Source: Phreatobacter stygius | GTDB lineage: Bacteria; Pseudomonadota; Alphaproteobacteria; Rhizobiales; Phreatobacteraceae | NCBI RefSeq assembly: GCF_005144885.1 | Contig: NZ_CP039690.1 | Span: 7,242,873 to 7,306,872, forward strand | Length of the DNA stretch: 64,000 bases | Direction: 5' to 3' | Made by a program: the position numbers and the translations under genes | Part shown: piece after piece, positions 7,683 to 17,150 of the stretch | How the letters are laid out: every line of letters starts with the position of its first letter | Numbering within the stretch: position 1 is the first letter of the stretch | The notes under the pieces: generated by a model | Told to the model about the DNA's origin: nothing | Databases searched by the model: none | Seen by the model: the letters and a program-made list of their open reading frames with translations, nothing else

Positions 7683-9248
7683 ATGTTGGGCTTTACGGGA
7701 CGAGACATCATCAAGGCGGTCGAGGCTGGAACGGCCGATGCCGCGGCAACACCGGGCGCGGCGGCCAAGCCCGGCAGCGGGGTCAGGCGCCAGCTCTCCG
7801 AGCTCGCCTCCAAGATCGCCGACGAGGCCGTCGGCACCGCCTATTCGCCGGTCGTGCTCGCCGGCATCATCCGTCTCATCGAATTCACCGTCGTGATGTT
7901 CCTCGGCGCGGTCATCTATCTCGGCTGGGTCTACCCGACCCACGGCATCCAATGGGCCTCCAGCGTCGGCCTGCTCGGGCTGACCATGCTGACCCTGCTC
8001 GCCTTCCAGGCCGCCGGGCTCTACGACGTCCACGTCTTCCGCACCCATGTCGCCCAGTTCGGCCGCCTGCTGGTGGCCTGGACCCTGGTCTTCCTGGTCG
8101 CCACCGCGATCGCCTTCTTCACCAAGGCCGGCGTCGAGCTGTCCCGGGTCTGGCTCGGTGCCTGGTATCTCGTCGGCCTCGGCGTGCTCACCGTGTTCCG
8201 CATTGGCCTCGCCCAGATCGTCCGCTCGTGGTCGCGCGCCGGCCGGCTGCAGCGCCGGGCGGTGATCGTCGGCGGCGGTGAGGCGGCCGAAGAGCTGATC
8301 CAGTCGATCCAGGCCCAGACCGACAGCGACGTCACCGTCTGCGGCACCTTCGACGACCGGACCGACGCGCGCTCGCCGGCGCACGCGGCCAATGTGCCCA
8401 AGCTCGGCACCGTCGACGACCTCGTCGAATTTGCCCGCCGCACCCGCGTCGACCTGGTCATCGTGACCATTCCGATGACCGCGGAAGCGCGCGTGCTGCA
8501 CATGTTGCGCAAGCTGTGGATCCTGCCGGTCGACATCCGGCTCGCCGCCCACACCGCCAAGCTCAGGTTCCGCCCGCGCGCCTATTCCTATATCGGCAAC
8601 GTGCCCGTGCTCGACGTCTTCGACAAGCCGATCCAGGACTGGGACGTCGTGCTGAAATGGATCTTCGACAAGATCGTCGGCACCTGCGCGCTGATCGCCC
8701 TGTCGCCGATCTTCCTCGCCACCGCGATCGCCGTGAAGCTCGATTCCAAGGGGCCGGTGTTCTTCCGGCAGAAGCGCTACGGCTTCAACAACGAGCTGAT
8801 CGAGGTGTTCAAGTTCCGCTCGATGTATACCGACCAGAGCGACGCCACCGCCGCGCGGCTGGTCACCAAGGGCGATCCGCGCGTCACCCGCGTCGGCCGG
8901 TTCATCCGCAAGACCTCGATCGACGAACTGCCGCAGCTGTTCAACGTGGTGTTCAAGGGCGACCTGTCGCTGGTCGGCCCGCGTCCCCACGCGGTCCATG
9001 CCAAGGCCGCCGACCAGCTCTATGACGATGTCGTCGACGGCTATTTCGCCCGCCACAAGGTGAAGCCGGGCATTACCGGCTGGGCCCAGGTCAATGGCTG
9101 GCGCGGCGAGACCGACACCCAGGACAAGATCCAGCGGCGTGTCGAGCACGACCTCTATTATATCGAGAACTGGTCGGTGCTGTTCGACCTCTATATTCTC
9201 GCCAAGACGCCGCTGTCGCTGGCGAGCCACCGCGAGAACGCCTTTTGA
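7683..9248 (+). CDS. Undecaprenyl-phosphate glucose phosphotransferase (WcaJ/PssY-like)
   Basis: A polyprenyl-phosphate hexose-1-phosphate transferase of 521 residues, which starts repeat-unit assembly by loading glucose-1-P or a similar sugar onto undecaprenyl phosphate. It has four N-terminal membrane helices (about residues 55-190), a Rossmann-like CoA_binding_3 segment (RRAVIVGGGEAAEELIQSI), then the bacterial sugar transferase domain: a re-entrant helix (DKIVGTCALIALSPIFLATAIAVK), the FRQKRYGFN and FKFRSM motifs, the SIDELPQLFNV core, VGPRPHA and KPGITGWAQVNG. I chose the ATG at 7683. A start at 7542 would add 47 residues unlike the family. Its stop overlaps the next start by 4 bp. Confidence 0.92.
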   Translation: MLGFTGRDIIKAVEAGTADAAATPGAAAKPGSGVRRQLSELASKIADEAVGTAYSPVVLAGIIRLIEFTVVMFLGAVIYLGWVYPTHGIQWASSVGLLGLTMLTLLAFQAAGLYDVHVFRTHVAQFGRLLVAWTLVFLVATAIAFFTKAGVELSRVWLGAWYLVGLGVLTVFRIGLAQIVRSWSRAGRLQRRAVIVGGGEAAEELIQSIQAQTDSDVTVCGTFDDRTDARSPAHAANVPKLGTVDDLVEFARRTRVDLVIVTIPMTAEARVLHMLRKLWILPVDIRLAAHTAKLRFRPRAYSYIGNVPVLDVFDKPIQDWDVVLKWIFDKIVGTCALIALSPIFLATAIAVKLDSKGPVFFRQKRYGFNNELIEVFKFRSMYTDQSDATAARLVTKGDPRVTRVGRFIRKTSIDELPQLFNVVFKGDLSLVGPRPHAVHAKAADQLYDDVVDGYFARHKVKPGITGWAQVNGWRGETDTQDKIQRRVEHDLYYIENWSVLFDLYILAKTPLSLASHRENAF

Positions 9249-10564
9249 GCGCCAGCGGCTCGCTGACCGGGACGCCGATCGGAGCCGCGGACGCAAGACC
9301 GCGGCTCCCTTTGCTTGGGCGCGGCCGAACCACGCCGGCCGGCCCGACCGAGCGGCTGCGCCTGCAGCTCCTGTGGCTGATGATGATCGGCGGCGCCTTC
9401 GTCTTCGCCGAGCCCTCGCCCTACGAGATCGGCGCCCTGATCACCATTGGCGCCTTCGTCGCGACCGGCGCCATCACGCTGCAGTCGGGCCTGCTGCCGC
9501 TCGTCTTCGTGCTGCTGTTCTACTGTTTCGGCCTGACCGTCTCGGCCATCCAGGTGCTGTCGGAACCCAAGGTCGTGCCCTGGGTCGCCGTCTCCTGGTA
9601 CCTGGCGGTGACCATGGTGTTCTTCGCCGCCATCCTGACCGAACGGACGCAGGCGCGGCTCGACGCCCTGGCGCGCGGCTGGACGGTGGCGGCGCTGATC
9701 GCCGCGCTCGCCGGTATTTCCGGCTATTTCCGGCTGTTCCCGGGCGCCTTCGACCTCTTCACCCTCTATGGAAGGGCGAAGGGAACCTTCAACGATCCCA
9801 ATGTTTTCGGGCCGTTTCTTATCTTCCCCATGCTGCTCGCCATCCAGGTGTTCTTTCGTGGCACGCCGGTTGCCATGCTGCGTGCCGGCGCCTTGCTCGG
9901 CGTGCTGATGGTGGCCCTGCTCTTGTCGTTCTCGCGCGGCGCCTGGGTCCATTTCGGGCTTTCGGCGGCGGTCATGCTGGCGCTGATGTTCGTCACTGCC
10001 GAATCGAAAGCCGCCCGCCAGCGCATGGTGCTGATCGTCGCCATCGGCCTCGTCCTGCTGCTCGCCTTCGTCACCGTGCTCCTGTCGATCGACAAGGTCG
10101 CCGACCTGATGCGCGAACGGGCCAATTTCAACCAGAGCTACGACAATGGCCCGATGGGCCGCTTCGGCCGCCATGTCTATGGCTGGCAAATGGCGCTGGA
10201 CAAGCCGCTCGGGCTCGGCCCCCTGCAATTCGCCAAATATTTCACCGAGGACGTCCACAACGTCTATCTCGATTCGTTCATCGCCGGCGGCTGGCTGTCC
10301 GGCATCACCTATCACGTGCTGGTTGGCATGACGCTGTTCGCCGGGTTGTTCGCCTGCCTCAAGCGGGCGCCCTGGCAGCCCCTGGCGATCGCCGTTTTCG
10401 CGACCTATTGCGGCCTCGCCTTCGAGGGCAAGATCATCGACACCGAGCATTGGCGCCATTTCTGGGTTCTGTCAGGGATAATATGGGGTTGTGCGCTGGC
10501 CAACCGGCACAGCCCACTGGATATCCGCTTCCGCCCGCTTGCGGCGCAGAGCAAAAGCGCCTAA
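9245..10564 (+). CDS. O-antigen ligase / polymerase-like membrane protein (Wzy_C family)
   Basis: A 439-residue polytopic inner-membrane protein with about ten hydrophobic helices. The central loop KGTFNDPNVFGPFLIFPML and the large periplasmic loop with YDNGPMGRFGRHVYGWQMA...DVHNVYLDSFIAGG are characteristic of the Wzy_C (O-antigen ligase/exopolysaccharide polymerase) family. In this locus, polymerisation of the exopolysaccharide repeat unit is more likely than LPS ligation (inference), because no other polymerase is present. The start is a TTG that overlaps the previous stop (TTGA), which implies coupled translation. Confidence 0.85.
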   Translation: MSASGSLTGTPIGAADARPRLPLLGRGRTTPAGPTERLRLQLLWLMMIGGAFVFAEPSPYEIGALITIGAFVATGAITLQSGLLPLVFVLLFYCFGLTVSAIQVLSEPKVVPWVAVSWYLAVTMVFFAAILTERTQARLDALARGWTVAALIAALAGISGYFRLFPGAFDLFTLYGRAKGTFNDPNVFGPFLIFPMLLAIQVFFRGTPVAMLRAGALLGVLMVALLLSFSRGAWVHFGLSAAVMLALMFVTAESKAARQRMVLIVAIGLVLLLAFVTVLLSIDKVADLMRERANFNQSYDNGPMGRFGRHVYGWQMALDKPLGLGPLQFAKYFTEDVHNVYLDSFIAGGWLSGITYHVLVGMTLFAGLFACLKRAPWQPLAIAVFATYCGLAFEGKIIDTEHWRHFWVLSGIIWGCALANRHSPLDIRFRPLAAQSKSA

Positions 10565-10578
10565 ATCCCCACCACGGT

Positions 10579-10655
10579 CGGAGTGTAGCGCAGCCCGGTA
10601 GCGCACTTGCATGGGGTGCAAGGGGTCCAGAGTTCAAATCTCTGCACTCCGACCA
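10579..10655 (+). tRNA. tRNA-Pro (GGG)
   Basis: A complete cloverleaf: acceptor arm CGGAGTG paired with CACTCCG, followed by an encoded ACCA end. The anticodon stem is CTTGC/GCAAG with loop ATGGGGT, giving anticodon GGG. The T-arm contains GTTCAAATC. It lies 14 bp after the ligase-like gene. Confidence 0.96.
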
Positions 10656-10812
10656 ATTTCCTCCTCATCTCGAAATAATCGATATCGCCGGTCAGGCGCG
10701 GCGGCATCGCTTCGCCCGAATCTCGGCGACGGCGACCGGCTCGCTGCCGAGGCTGGCTCGTCAACCGCCTGTCGTTTCGAAAGCCCCGCCATTCCCGCCG
10801 ACGGCCGGCGCC

Positions 10813-11598
10813 TCAGCGCGTCTCGAAGGCCTGGTCCAGCCGCTTGCGGCACTCGGTCAGTTCGAAGAGTGCGGATTGCAGCTTGCGGATGTCGTCGGCG
10901 GCGAGCAGCGTGGTTGGCGCGGTGTGATGGCTCGCCACCGGCGCAACGGCCGGCTGCCCGCCACGCGACGGCGGCGCGACGGGCCGGGGTCCGGATCCCG
11001 CCGGCGCCCAGGGCTGACCGGCCGACAGGTCCGGGCCCGGTCTTTGGGTCGGGGCCTGCCGGAGTGGACTGGGCGGCGGCTCGGCCGGCTCGTGCACGTC
11101 GTCATGCTCGACGAAATCGTCCGGCTCCCGCTCATCCTCGGCGAAACCCGGCTCGGCGCGCGCCCGCGCCTCGTCGCCGGCATGGGGCGTGTCGCCGCGC
11201 AAACCCGGGATCAGGCCCTTCAGGCTGGCGCGCAGGCCCGACGGCGACCGCGCGGCCTCGCCCGGCGCCTGGTCGTCGGAGCCGACGACATCGGGGCCGC
11301 CGGGCTTCGGCAGGGCCGAACCGCCCTCGCCGCGGCCCAGCGCCTGGATCGCCTTGATGCCGCTTTCCTTGATGATCCGCTGCACGCCGCGGATGGTATA
11401 GCCCTCGCCATAGAGCAGATGGCGAATCCCCTTCAACAGATCGATGTCTTCGGGCCGGTAATAGCGTCGCCCGCCGCCGCGCTTCAGCGGCCTGATCTGG
11501 GCAAATCGTGTCTCCCAGAACCGCAGGACATGCTGCGGCAGGTCGAGATCCTCGGCGACCTCGCTAATCGTGCGATATGCGTCCGGTGCCTTGTCCAC
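10813..11598 (-). CDS. MerR-family transcriptional regulator
   Basis: A 261-residue DNA-binding protein. The N-terminal winged helix ([25 protein letters not shown]) and wing ([21 protein letters not shown]) are classical MerR features. A long disordered, proline-rich region follows (about 110-230), then a short C-terminal helical segment ([17 protein letters not shown]). The family stands next to ihfA in many Hyphomicrobiales as part of plsX-fabH-ihfA-merR. The effector is unknown, and the metal-binding cysteines of classical MerR are absent. I chose the GTG at 11598 ([10 protein letters not shown]); TTG at 11610 is an alternative. Confidence 0.88.
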   Translation of the reverse strand: MDKAPDAYRTISEVAEDLDLPQHVLRFWETRFAQIRPLKRGGGRRYYRPEDIDLLKGIRHLLYGEGYTIRGVQRIIKESGIKAIQALGRGEGGSALPKPGGPDVVGSDDQAPGEAARSPSGLRASLKGLIPGLRGDTPHAGDEARARAEPGFAEDEREPDDFVEHDDVHEPAEPPPSPLRQAPTQRPGPDLSAGQPWAPAGSGPRPVAPPSRGGQPAVAPVASHHTAPTTLLAADDIRKLQSALFELTECRKRLDQAFETR

Positions 11599-11739
11599 TG
11601 AGCGAACCAATTGTTTCGGAGCCCCGATCCCTTAGCCAGGACCAGCGGCGAAACGGTGACGGATTCGTGACCGCCCGACAATCCAAAACGACGTGTTGGC
11701 AGGCTCTATCGACCGAAGGCCTCGCGAAGCGGGCGCCGC

Positions 11740-12054
11740 TCAGTCCTTCAGGCCGGCCGTGTCGTGGCCGTTGATCTGGGCTTTGAGGATATTCGACGGC
11801 TTGAACACCATCACCCGGCGCGGCGCGATGGGCACTTCCTGGCCGGTCTTCGGATTGCGCCCGACACGCTCGCCCTTGGAGCGCACGACGAAGGAACCGA
11901 ATGACGACAGCTTCACCGTCTCGCCTTCGGCGAGGCAGTCGGTGATCTCTTTCAGGACCAGTTCGACGAGCTGCGCCGATTCGGTCCGCGACAGCCCCAC
12001 CTTTTGATAGACAGCCTCGCACAAATCCGCGCGCGTGACGGTTTTGCCCGTCAT
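11740..12054 (-). CDS. ihfA: Integration host factor subunit alpha
   Basis: A 104-residue HU/IHF-fold DNA-bending protein. The sequence [22 protein letters not shown] opens the helical part. The beta-arm carries [23 protein letters not shown], with the conserved proline that intercalates into DNA. It would pair with an IHF beta subunit encoded elsewhere and help architecture of sigma-54 promoters, recombination and replication. The start at 12054 ([11 protein letters not shown]) fits the family better than an upstream TTG. It lies between fabH and merR in the conserved order. Confidence 0.93.
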   Translation of the reverse strand: MTGKTVTRADLCEAVYQKVGLSRTESAQLVELVLKEITDCLAEGETVKLSSFGSFVVRSKGERVGRNPKTGQEVPIAPRRVMVFKPSNILKAQINGHDTAGLKD

Positions 12055-12199
12055 GTCGACCCCCAATGCAAGCCCCGGAACAACAACGGAACAGCCGGTC
12101 CCAGGAACCGACGGCCGCGCTTATCACCCTGATTTCATTATCACTATGGCCTCAAGAGGCCCCGGTCAACCACCTTGGGTCGCGACCGGCCGTTTCAGC

Positions 12200-13174
12200 T
12201 CACCAGCGGATCAGCGCCGAGCCCCAGGTGAAGCCGCCACCCATGGCTTCCAGCATGACCAGGTGGCCCTTGCGGATGCGCCCGTCCTTGACCGCGACGT
12301 CGAGCGCCAGCGGGATCGAGGCGGCCGAGGTGTTGCCGTGCCGGTCGACGGTCATCACCACCTTCTCCGGCGCGATCTTCAGCTTCTCGGCCGAGGAATC
12401 GATGATCCGCTTATTGGCCTGATGCGGCACGAACCAGTCGAGATCGGCCGAGGTCGTGCCGGTCGCGGCATAGGCGTCGTTCATCACGTCGGTGATCATG
12501 CCGACCGCATGTTTGAAGACCTCGCGGCCCTCCATGCGCAGATGCCCGACCGTGCCGGTCAGCGACGGCCCGCCGTCGACATAAAGCTTCGGCGTATGCC
12601 GCCCGTCGGAGCGCAGGTGCGTGGTCAGCACGCCGCGCCCGGTAATCCCGGCCGGCTGTTCCTGGGCTTCCAGCACGATCGCGCCGGCGCCGTCGCCGAA
12701 CAGCACGCAGGTGCCGCGGTCCTGCCAGTCGAGAATGCGTGAAAAGGTTTCAGCCCCGATCACCAGCGCCCGCTTGTGGCTGCCCGAACGCAGGAACTTG
12801 TCGGCGGTGGCAACCGCGAAGACAAAACCCGAACAGACCGCCTGCAGGTCGAAGGCGGCGCCATGGGTCATGCCGAGCCGGGCCTGGATCGCGGTCGCGC
12901 TGGCCGGAAAGGTGCGGTCGGGCGTCGAGGTCGCCAGCAGGATCAGGTCGATGTCGGCCGCGGTGATGCCGGCATGGGCAAGTGCTGCCTCGGCCGCCTT
13001 CAGGCCGAGATCCGACGTGGTTTCGCCGTCAGCCGCGATATGGCGCTCGCGAATGCCGGTGCGCTGCACGATCCATTCGTCCGAGGTGTCGACGGTTTGC
13101 GACAATTCGGCATTGGTCAGGATACGTTCCGGCAGATAGCTGCCGACGCCGAGGACTACCGAACGCAGTGTCAC
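12200..13174 (-). CDS. fabH: 3-oxoacyl-[ACP] synthase III (FabH)
   Basis: Initiates type II fatty-acid synthesis by condensing acetyl-CoA with malonyl-ACP. It is 324 residues, the normal length. The Cys-His-Asn triad is visible: Cys114 in LQAVCSGF, His251 in VPHQANKRI and Asn281 in [12 protein letters not shown]. The glycine-rich C-terminal [13 protein letters not shown] is also conserved. Its start overlaps the stop of plsX by 4 bp, so the two are co-translated and link phospholipid and fatty-acid synthesis. Confidence 0.97.
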   Translation of the reverse strand: MTLRSVVLGVGSYLPERILTNAELSQTVDTSDEWIVQRTGIRERHIAADGETTSDLGLKAAEAALAHAGITAADIDLILLATSTPDRTFPASATAIQARLGMTHGAAFDLQAVCSGFVFAVATADKFLRSGSHKRALVIGAETFSRILDWQDRGTCVLFGDGAGAIVLEAQEQPAGITGRGVLTTHLRSDGRHTPKLYVDGGPSLTGTVGHLRMEGREVFKHAVGMITDVMNDAYAATGTTSADLDWFVPHQANKRIIDSSAEKLKIAPEKVVMTVDRHGNTSAASIPLALDVAVKDGRIRKGHLVMLEAMGGGFTWGSALIRW

Positions 13175-14235
13175 GATGCAGCCTCGAGAGAAACGGGCGC
13201 GGGCTCGGCCCGCAAGGCATGATAGGCGTCAACCATCGTACGAATCTTGGATTGGAGGTCGTAGCGCGCCATGTCGTAGGCGATATCGACGGCGCTCGCA
13301 AAGCCAAGCGGATCGGTGCCACCATGACTCTTGATCACGACGCCATTGAGGCCGAGGAAAACCGCGCCATTGCTTTTTCGCGGATCCATCTTTTCGCGCA
13401 GCGTGGCAAAGGCGGTGCGGGCGAGCAGGTAACCGAGGCGCGAGCGCCAGGTGCGCGACATGGCGCCGCGCAGATATTCGCCGATCTGCCTGGCCGTGCC
13501 CTCGGCGGTCTTCAGCGCGATATTGCCGGTGAAGCCTTCGGTCACCACCACGTCGACGACACCCTTGCCGATATCGTCGCTTTCGACGAAGCCCTTGTAG
13601 TCCAGCCCGGCCAGGTTGGCGTCGCGCAGGATCTGGCCGGCCTCGCGGATGAATTCGAGGCCCTTGACCTCCTCGACGCCGATATTGAGCAGGCCGACCG
13701 TCGGCCGCTCGAGATCGAACACCACCTGCGCCATGGCGGCGCCCATGACCGCCATGATGGCCAGCGCCGGCGCATCCGCGCCGATCGAGGCGCCCATGTC
13801 GAGCGCAATGGATTCGCCGCGCAGCGTCGGCCAGAGCGCGGCGAGTGCCGGCCGCTCGACGCCGTTCATCGTCTTCAGGTTGAACGCCGCCATCGCCATC
13901 AAGGCGCCGGTATTGCCGGCGGAGACGGCCGCCGCCGCCCGCCCGAACTTGACCTCGTCCAGCACCTTCCACATCGACGAGACCCGGCGGCCATAGCGCA
14001 AGGCCTTGGACGGCTTGTCGTCCATGCGAATGGCGATGTCGGTATGGACGATCTGCGCATGCGCCTTGACGCGCGGATTGGCGGCCAGAAGCGGCAGGAT
14101 CTGCCGCTCGTCGCCGACCAGCACGAATTCCAGGTCGCGATGGCGCGACAAGGCGATCTCGGCGCCCGGAATGATGACCGAGGGACCGAAATCGCCCCCC
14201 ATGGCATCAAGGGCCAGCCTGACCTTCTCAGACAT
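13171..14235 (-). CDS. plsX: Phosphate acyltransferase PlsX
   Basis: Makes acyl-phosphate from acyl-ACP for the PlsY route to lysophosphatidic acid, at the inner face of the membrane. It has 354 residues, starting with the family hallmark [23 protein letters not shown], and keeps [12 protein letters not shown] and [17 protein letters not shown]. It is the second gene of a DUF177-plsX-fabH-ihfA order known from Rhizobiales; rpmF, next to plsX in many other bacteria, is not here. Confidence 0.97.
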   Translation of the reverse strand: MSEKVRLALDAMGGDFGPSVIIPGAEIALSRHRDLEFVLVGDERQILPLLAANPRVKAHAQIVHTDIAIRMDDKPSKALRYGRRVSSMWKVLDEVKFGRAAAAVSAGNTGALMAMAAFNLKTMNGVERPALAALWPTLRGESIALDMGASIGADAPALAIMAVMGAAMAQVVFDLERPTVGLLNIGVEEVKGLEFIREAGQILRDANLAGLDYKGFVESDDIGKGVVDVVVTEGFTGNIALKTAEGTARQIGEYLRGAMSRTWRSRLGYLLARTAFATLREKMDPRKSNGAVFLGLNGVVIKSHGGTDPLGFASAVDIAYDMARYDLQSKIRTMVDAYHALRAEPAPVSLEAAS

Positions 14236-14373
14236 TCGCCATCCCGTTCGACCACCGCGCGCGGTGCCAATTGCGTTGCCCGGAGCCGATCGGCCCGAGG
14301 AGCCGGGACAATAGCGTCTGGCTCCGGCGGCACAAGAGGCAGGCGCGCTGCGGCGAAAGTTTGATAGCGCGCA

Positions 14374-14919
14374 TCAGGGTTCGCGCTTCAGCTTGACCAG
14401 CCCGGCGAAGGGCGAGGCGCCCTCGCCCGCCGCCGGCGCCTCGAAGGCCGCATCCGGCCGGCGCGGATAGGGATCGACCACCAGCGCCAGGAATTCGACG
14501 GCGAGCGCCGCAAGGTCGATCTCGCCGCCGACCAGCGGGTCGTCGGCGGCGACCGAGGCATCGATCGCCAGCCCGTCCTCTTCGTCATGGACGAGATGCG
14601 GCTTCAGCTTGTCGACCGGCCGGAACGTGGCGTCGACCTCTTCCTCGATGACGTTTTCGACCGGCTCGAGGCTGACCACGCAGGTCTGCACGACAGTCGC
14701 CTTGACCCGGCCTGACGCCGCCAGTCCGTCGCCGCGATAAGGCGTGACGTCGACGTCGAGCAGGAAGGCGGTGATGGCGTTGACGCCGATCGCCGCGGCG
14801 AGCGCCGCGCTGTCGGCCGGCTCCAGCCGGTCGCGCTTGTAATGGCGCCCGCCCGCCGGCACGTCGTGGATCCGCACCGGCCAGCGCGGCATGTGTCCAG
14901 CGGATTGATCGGATGTCAT
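14374..14919 (-). CDS. DUF177 (YceD-like) protein
   Basis: A 181-residue protein with the DUF177 core QTCVVSLEPVENVIEEEVDATFRP and the C-terminal ALVVDPYPRRPDAAFE. YceD homologues are linked to accumulation of 23S rRNA in E. coli and plants (established for the family); the role here is inferred. Its start overlaps the stop of the bc1-chaperone gene by 4 bp, and plsX lies 138 bp downstream, so they may form one transcription unit. Confidence 0.88.
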   Translation of the reverse strand: MTSDQSAGHMPRWPVRIHDVPAGGRHYKRDRLEPADSAALAAAIGVNAITAFLLDVDVTPYRGDGLAASGRVKATVVQTCVVSLEPVENVIEEEVDATFRPVDKLKPHLVHDEEDGLAIDASVAADDPLVGGEIDLAALAVEFLALVVDPYPRRPDAAFEAPAAGEGASPFAGLVKLKREP

Positions 14920-15455
14920 GACTGGCCTCCGTGGCGAACCAGCGGGAAGGATATCCGGCCACCGGCCAGATGTTCAAATGGCAAGGCCGAGAGATCGGCG
15001 GCGGCGGCGCGGACATAGGCCGCCAGCGCCGAGGCCTCGGCGGCCGGCTGGCCCAGGATATTGCGGGCGATCGCCAGTTCCAGCTGTTTCGGCTCGCCGC
15101 TCGCCAGCGCGTCGTCATAGGCCTTGACCCGGCCATAGAACGCCTCGCCCATCTTCTTGATGCGCTTGGGCACCTTGGTGTCGGCGACGCCGAGCTCGCG
15201 CAGGCCCCGGTCGAGATCGAAGAACATCAGGTTGAACAGGGCCTGGCCCAGCTCGCGGCGTTCGGGGGCCTCCTCCTTCAGCCGGTGCAGCACGAGGAAA
15301 ATATGCAACACCACCATTTCAAATCGCCCCTCGACCGTGTCGGCCACGCCATGGTCGCGGAAGAAGGCGGGATTGCGGGATTGCGCCACGATGGCGCCGT
15401 AAAGGCTGCGGATCGTCTCGTCGCCCTTGTTCCGGCGGAAAAGGCCGAAGATCAT
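14916..15455 (-). CDS. Ubiquinol-cytochrome c chaperone family protein
   Basis: A 179-residue homologue of the Cbp3/UQCC1 chaperones that help assemble cytochrome b of complex III. Family traits are the N-terminal IFGLFRRNKG, the segment GRFEMVVLHIFLVLHRLK, and the core FDLDRGLRELGVADTKVPKRIKKMGEAFYGRVKAYDDAL. It is the first gene of the minus-strand run towards plsX and is divergent from bamE, with 117 bp between them. Confidence 0.9.
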   Translation of the reverse strand: MIFGLFRRNKGDETIRSLYGAIVAQSRNPAFFRDHGVADTVEGRFEMVVLHIFLVLHRLKEEAPERRELGQALFNLMFFDLDRGLRELGVADTKVPKRIKKMGEAFYGRVKAYDDALASGEPKQLELAIARNILGQPAAEASALAAYVRAAAADLSALPFEHLAGGRISFPLVRHGGQS

Positions 15456-15572
15456 GAGGTTCAGTCCGGCTTTGGGTTGAAAAGAATGCGCATGCGGGGT
15501 ACGTCAACGCGCCCCCGCATTCAAGCGCGGGGCGGCGTCCACGACGCCGCAGGGGTGTTGAAGGTTGTTCGA

Positions 15573-16067
15573 ATGGTGCCCGTGAAGTCCTCTTTTTCTA
15601 AAGCAGCGCTGCTGGTCGGTGCCGCTCTCATGACCGGCGCATGCTCCAACGGCCCGTCCTTTAATTTGTCCGCGCCGGCATTGCCCTCGCCGCCGTCCTT
15701 TACCACGGGCGAGACGTTCAATCGTGGCTATGTGATCTCCGAGGAGGCGCTCGCCCAGGTCCGGCCGGGCAACAGCCAGGATCAGGTGCTGGTGGCGCTC
15801 GGCACGCCGACGACCATCTCCACCATCAGCGGCGACGTGTTCTATTACATCAACGAGAAGCAGCAGCGCTCGTTCATGTTCCAGACGCCGCGGACGGTCG
15901 AGCGCAACATCATCGCGGTCTATTTCACCCGCGAACGCAAGGTCGAGCGGATCGCCAATTATGGCCTGCAGGACGGCAAGGTGTTCGACTTCATCAGCCG
16001 CTCGACCACCAGCGGCGGCGAAGAGGCCAGCCTGTTGCGCCAGATCCTCCAGGGTCCGCGCTCCTGA
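15573..16067 (+). CDS. bamE: Outer membrane assembly factor BamE
   Basis: A 164-residue lipoprotein of the BAM complex, which inserts beta-barrel proteins in the outer membrane. The signal peptide ends at Cys27; the lipobox TGAC is not the usual LxxC, but a cysteine follows a good hydrophobic stretch. The SmpA/OmlA domain is clear: GYVISEEALAQVRPGNSQDQVLVALGTPTT, then FYYINEKQQR and the IIAVYFTRERKVERIANYGLQDGKVFDF end. The ATG at 15573 has an AAGG box 9 bases upstream; the much longer open frame in this phase is antisense to the chaperone gene. An intrinsic terminator follows. Confidence 0.93.
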   Translation: MVPVKSSFSKAALLVGAALMTGACSNGPSFNLSAPALPSPPSFTTGETFNRGYVISEEALAQVRPGNSQDQVLVALGTPTTISTISGDVFYYINEKQQRSFMFQTPRTVERNIIAVYFTRERKVERIANYGLQDGKVFDFISRSTTSGGEEASLLRQILQGPRS

Positions 16068-16130
16068 CCTGAAGACGCGCCCTGCCGCGGCCGAACGGCC
16101 CGCCACGGCGGGTCGCACGAAAAGTCAAAA

Positions 16131-16159
16131 AAGCCCCGTTGAAAGACGGGGCTTTTTTT
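16131..16159. terminator. Bidirectional intrinsic terminator
   Basis: A perfect 9-bp stem (16131-16139 with 16146-16154), a 6-nt loop, a T-run on the plus strand after it and an A-run before it. It can end bamE transcription and also the minus-strand aminotransferase gene. Confidence 0.93.
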
Positions 16160-16194
16160 CGCGGTTCGGTCCGGGAATTCGGCGGGACCGGCCG

Positions 16195-17004
16195 TCACGG
16201 CGCGGTCAGCGGTTCGGCCTGGTAGGCCCGGTGCAGCAGATCCAGGAAGGCCGGCGCCTCGGGCAAGCGCGCCGGGCCGATCCGGTGGACCGCCACACCC
16301 GGCGTCCACGAGTTCATCACCACGGCCCCGGCCAAGGCCGGCAGGTCGGCCGGCGTCACCGCCTGGCTGCGCTGGTGAATGCCGAGCCGATCCAACTGCC
16401 GGCGGACGATGCCCATCGTGGTGCCGCCCAACATCTCGGCCTCCGGCCACACCACCGCGGCGCCGTCCCAAAAGGCCAGGTTCCAGATCGATGCCTCGCT
16501 GAGCCGGCCCCGGCGGTCGACGAAAGCGGCATCGTCGAAACCCTGTCGAACGGCCTCGCGCAGGAAATAGGTCTTGGCCACCTCGCCGACATGCTTCAGG
16601 GCCGGGAGGACGCGTTCGTGCTCGACCGTCGCCAGGGTCAGCGGGCCCTGCGGCCCGGACGCGGCCGCTCCGGTACGCACAAGCAGCTGCAGCTCGACAT
16701 CGGCCCCGGCCACGGTGAACTCGCCCGCCGGCGAATAGACCGTGGCGGTCATCGAGAGGTCAGCCGGACCAGCCGCCAGTGCCGCCCTGAGATGGGACCG
16801 CACCCGATCGTCGGACAAGGCCTGGCCGAACAACGCCACCGAGGCGGACCTGAGCCGTTCCAGATGCAGGTCGAGGCCGCGGACCTGGCCGCCACGCACC
16901 TGCATGGCGGTGAAATGGGCGTAACCGGCGAAGGCGAGCGGCGCCAGATCCTCGACCGTCGCCGCCCGGCCAATGCGTTGAACCACAAAAGAACCCGCTG
17001 ACAT
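16195..17004 (-). CDS. Aminotransferase class IV family protein
   Basis: A 269-residue protein of the fold-type IV PLP family (branched-chain aminotransferase/4-amino-4-deoxychorismate lyase/D-amino-acid aminotransferase group). The expected catalytic lysine lies in ALKHVGEV, followed by DDAAFVDRRGRLSEASIWNLAFWDG, which matches the family's PLP-phosphate and glutamate signature, and GTTMGIVRRQL. The N-terminal FTAMQVRGGQVRGLDLHLERL also fits. The exact substrate is not readable. The ATG at 17004 has GGAG 8 bases upstream. It is divergent from a LysR gene 146 bp away, a likely regulator-target pair. Confidence 0.82.
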   Translation of the reverse strand: MSAGSFVVQRIGRAATVEDLAPLAFAGYAHFTAMQVRGGQVRGLDLHLERLRSASVALFGQALSDDRVRSHLRAALAAGPADLSMTATVYSPAGEFTVAGADVELQLLVRTGAAASGPQGPLTLATVEHERVLPALKHVGEVAKTYFLREAVRQGFDDAAFVDRRGRLSEASIWNLAFWDGAAVVWPEAEMLGGTTMGIVRRQLDRLGIHQRSQAVTPADLPALAGAVVMNSWTPGVAVHRIGPARLPEAPAFLDLLHRAYQAEPLTAP

Positions 17005-17150
17005 CGCTGCACTCCAGGCATTTTGGACCGGGACGCGGCAAGGCCGTGTCCCGCCAGACATGATCGTCAAGTCAGGAGATCATCGCCGATTGAGGCGACA
17101 CTGAAAAACAAGTAGTTTTCGTCCGATCATCAAACATGGCTTGAAGATCG

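Noticed and set aside
14236-14373. rpmF (ribosomal protein L32) gene between DUF177 and plsX
   Set aside because: The 138-bp gap holds no frame that resembles L32; the gene must be elsewhere.
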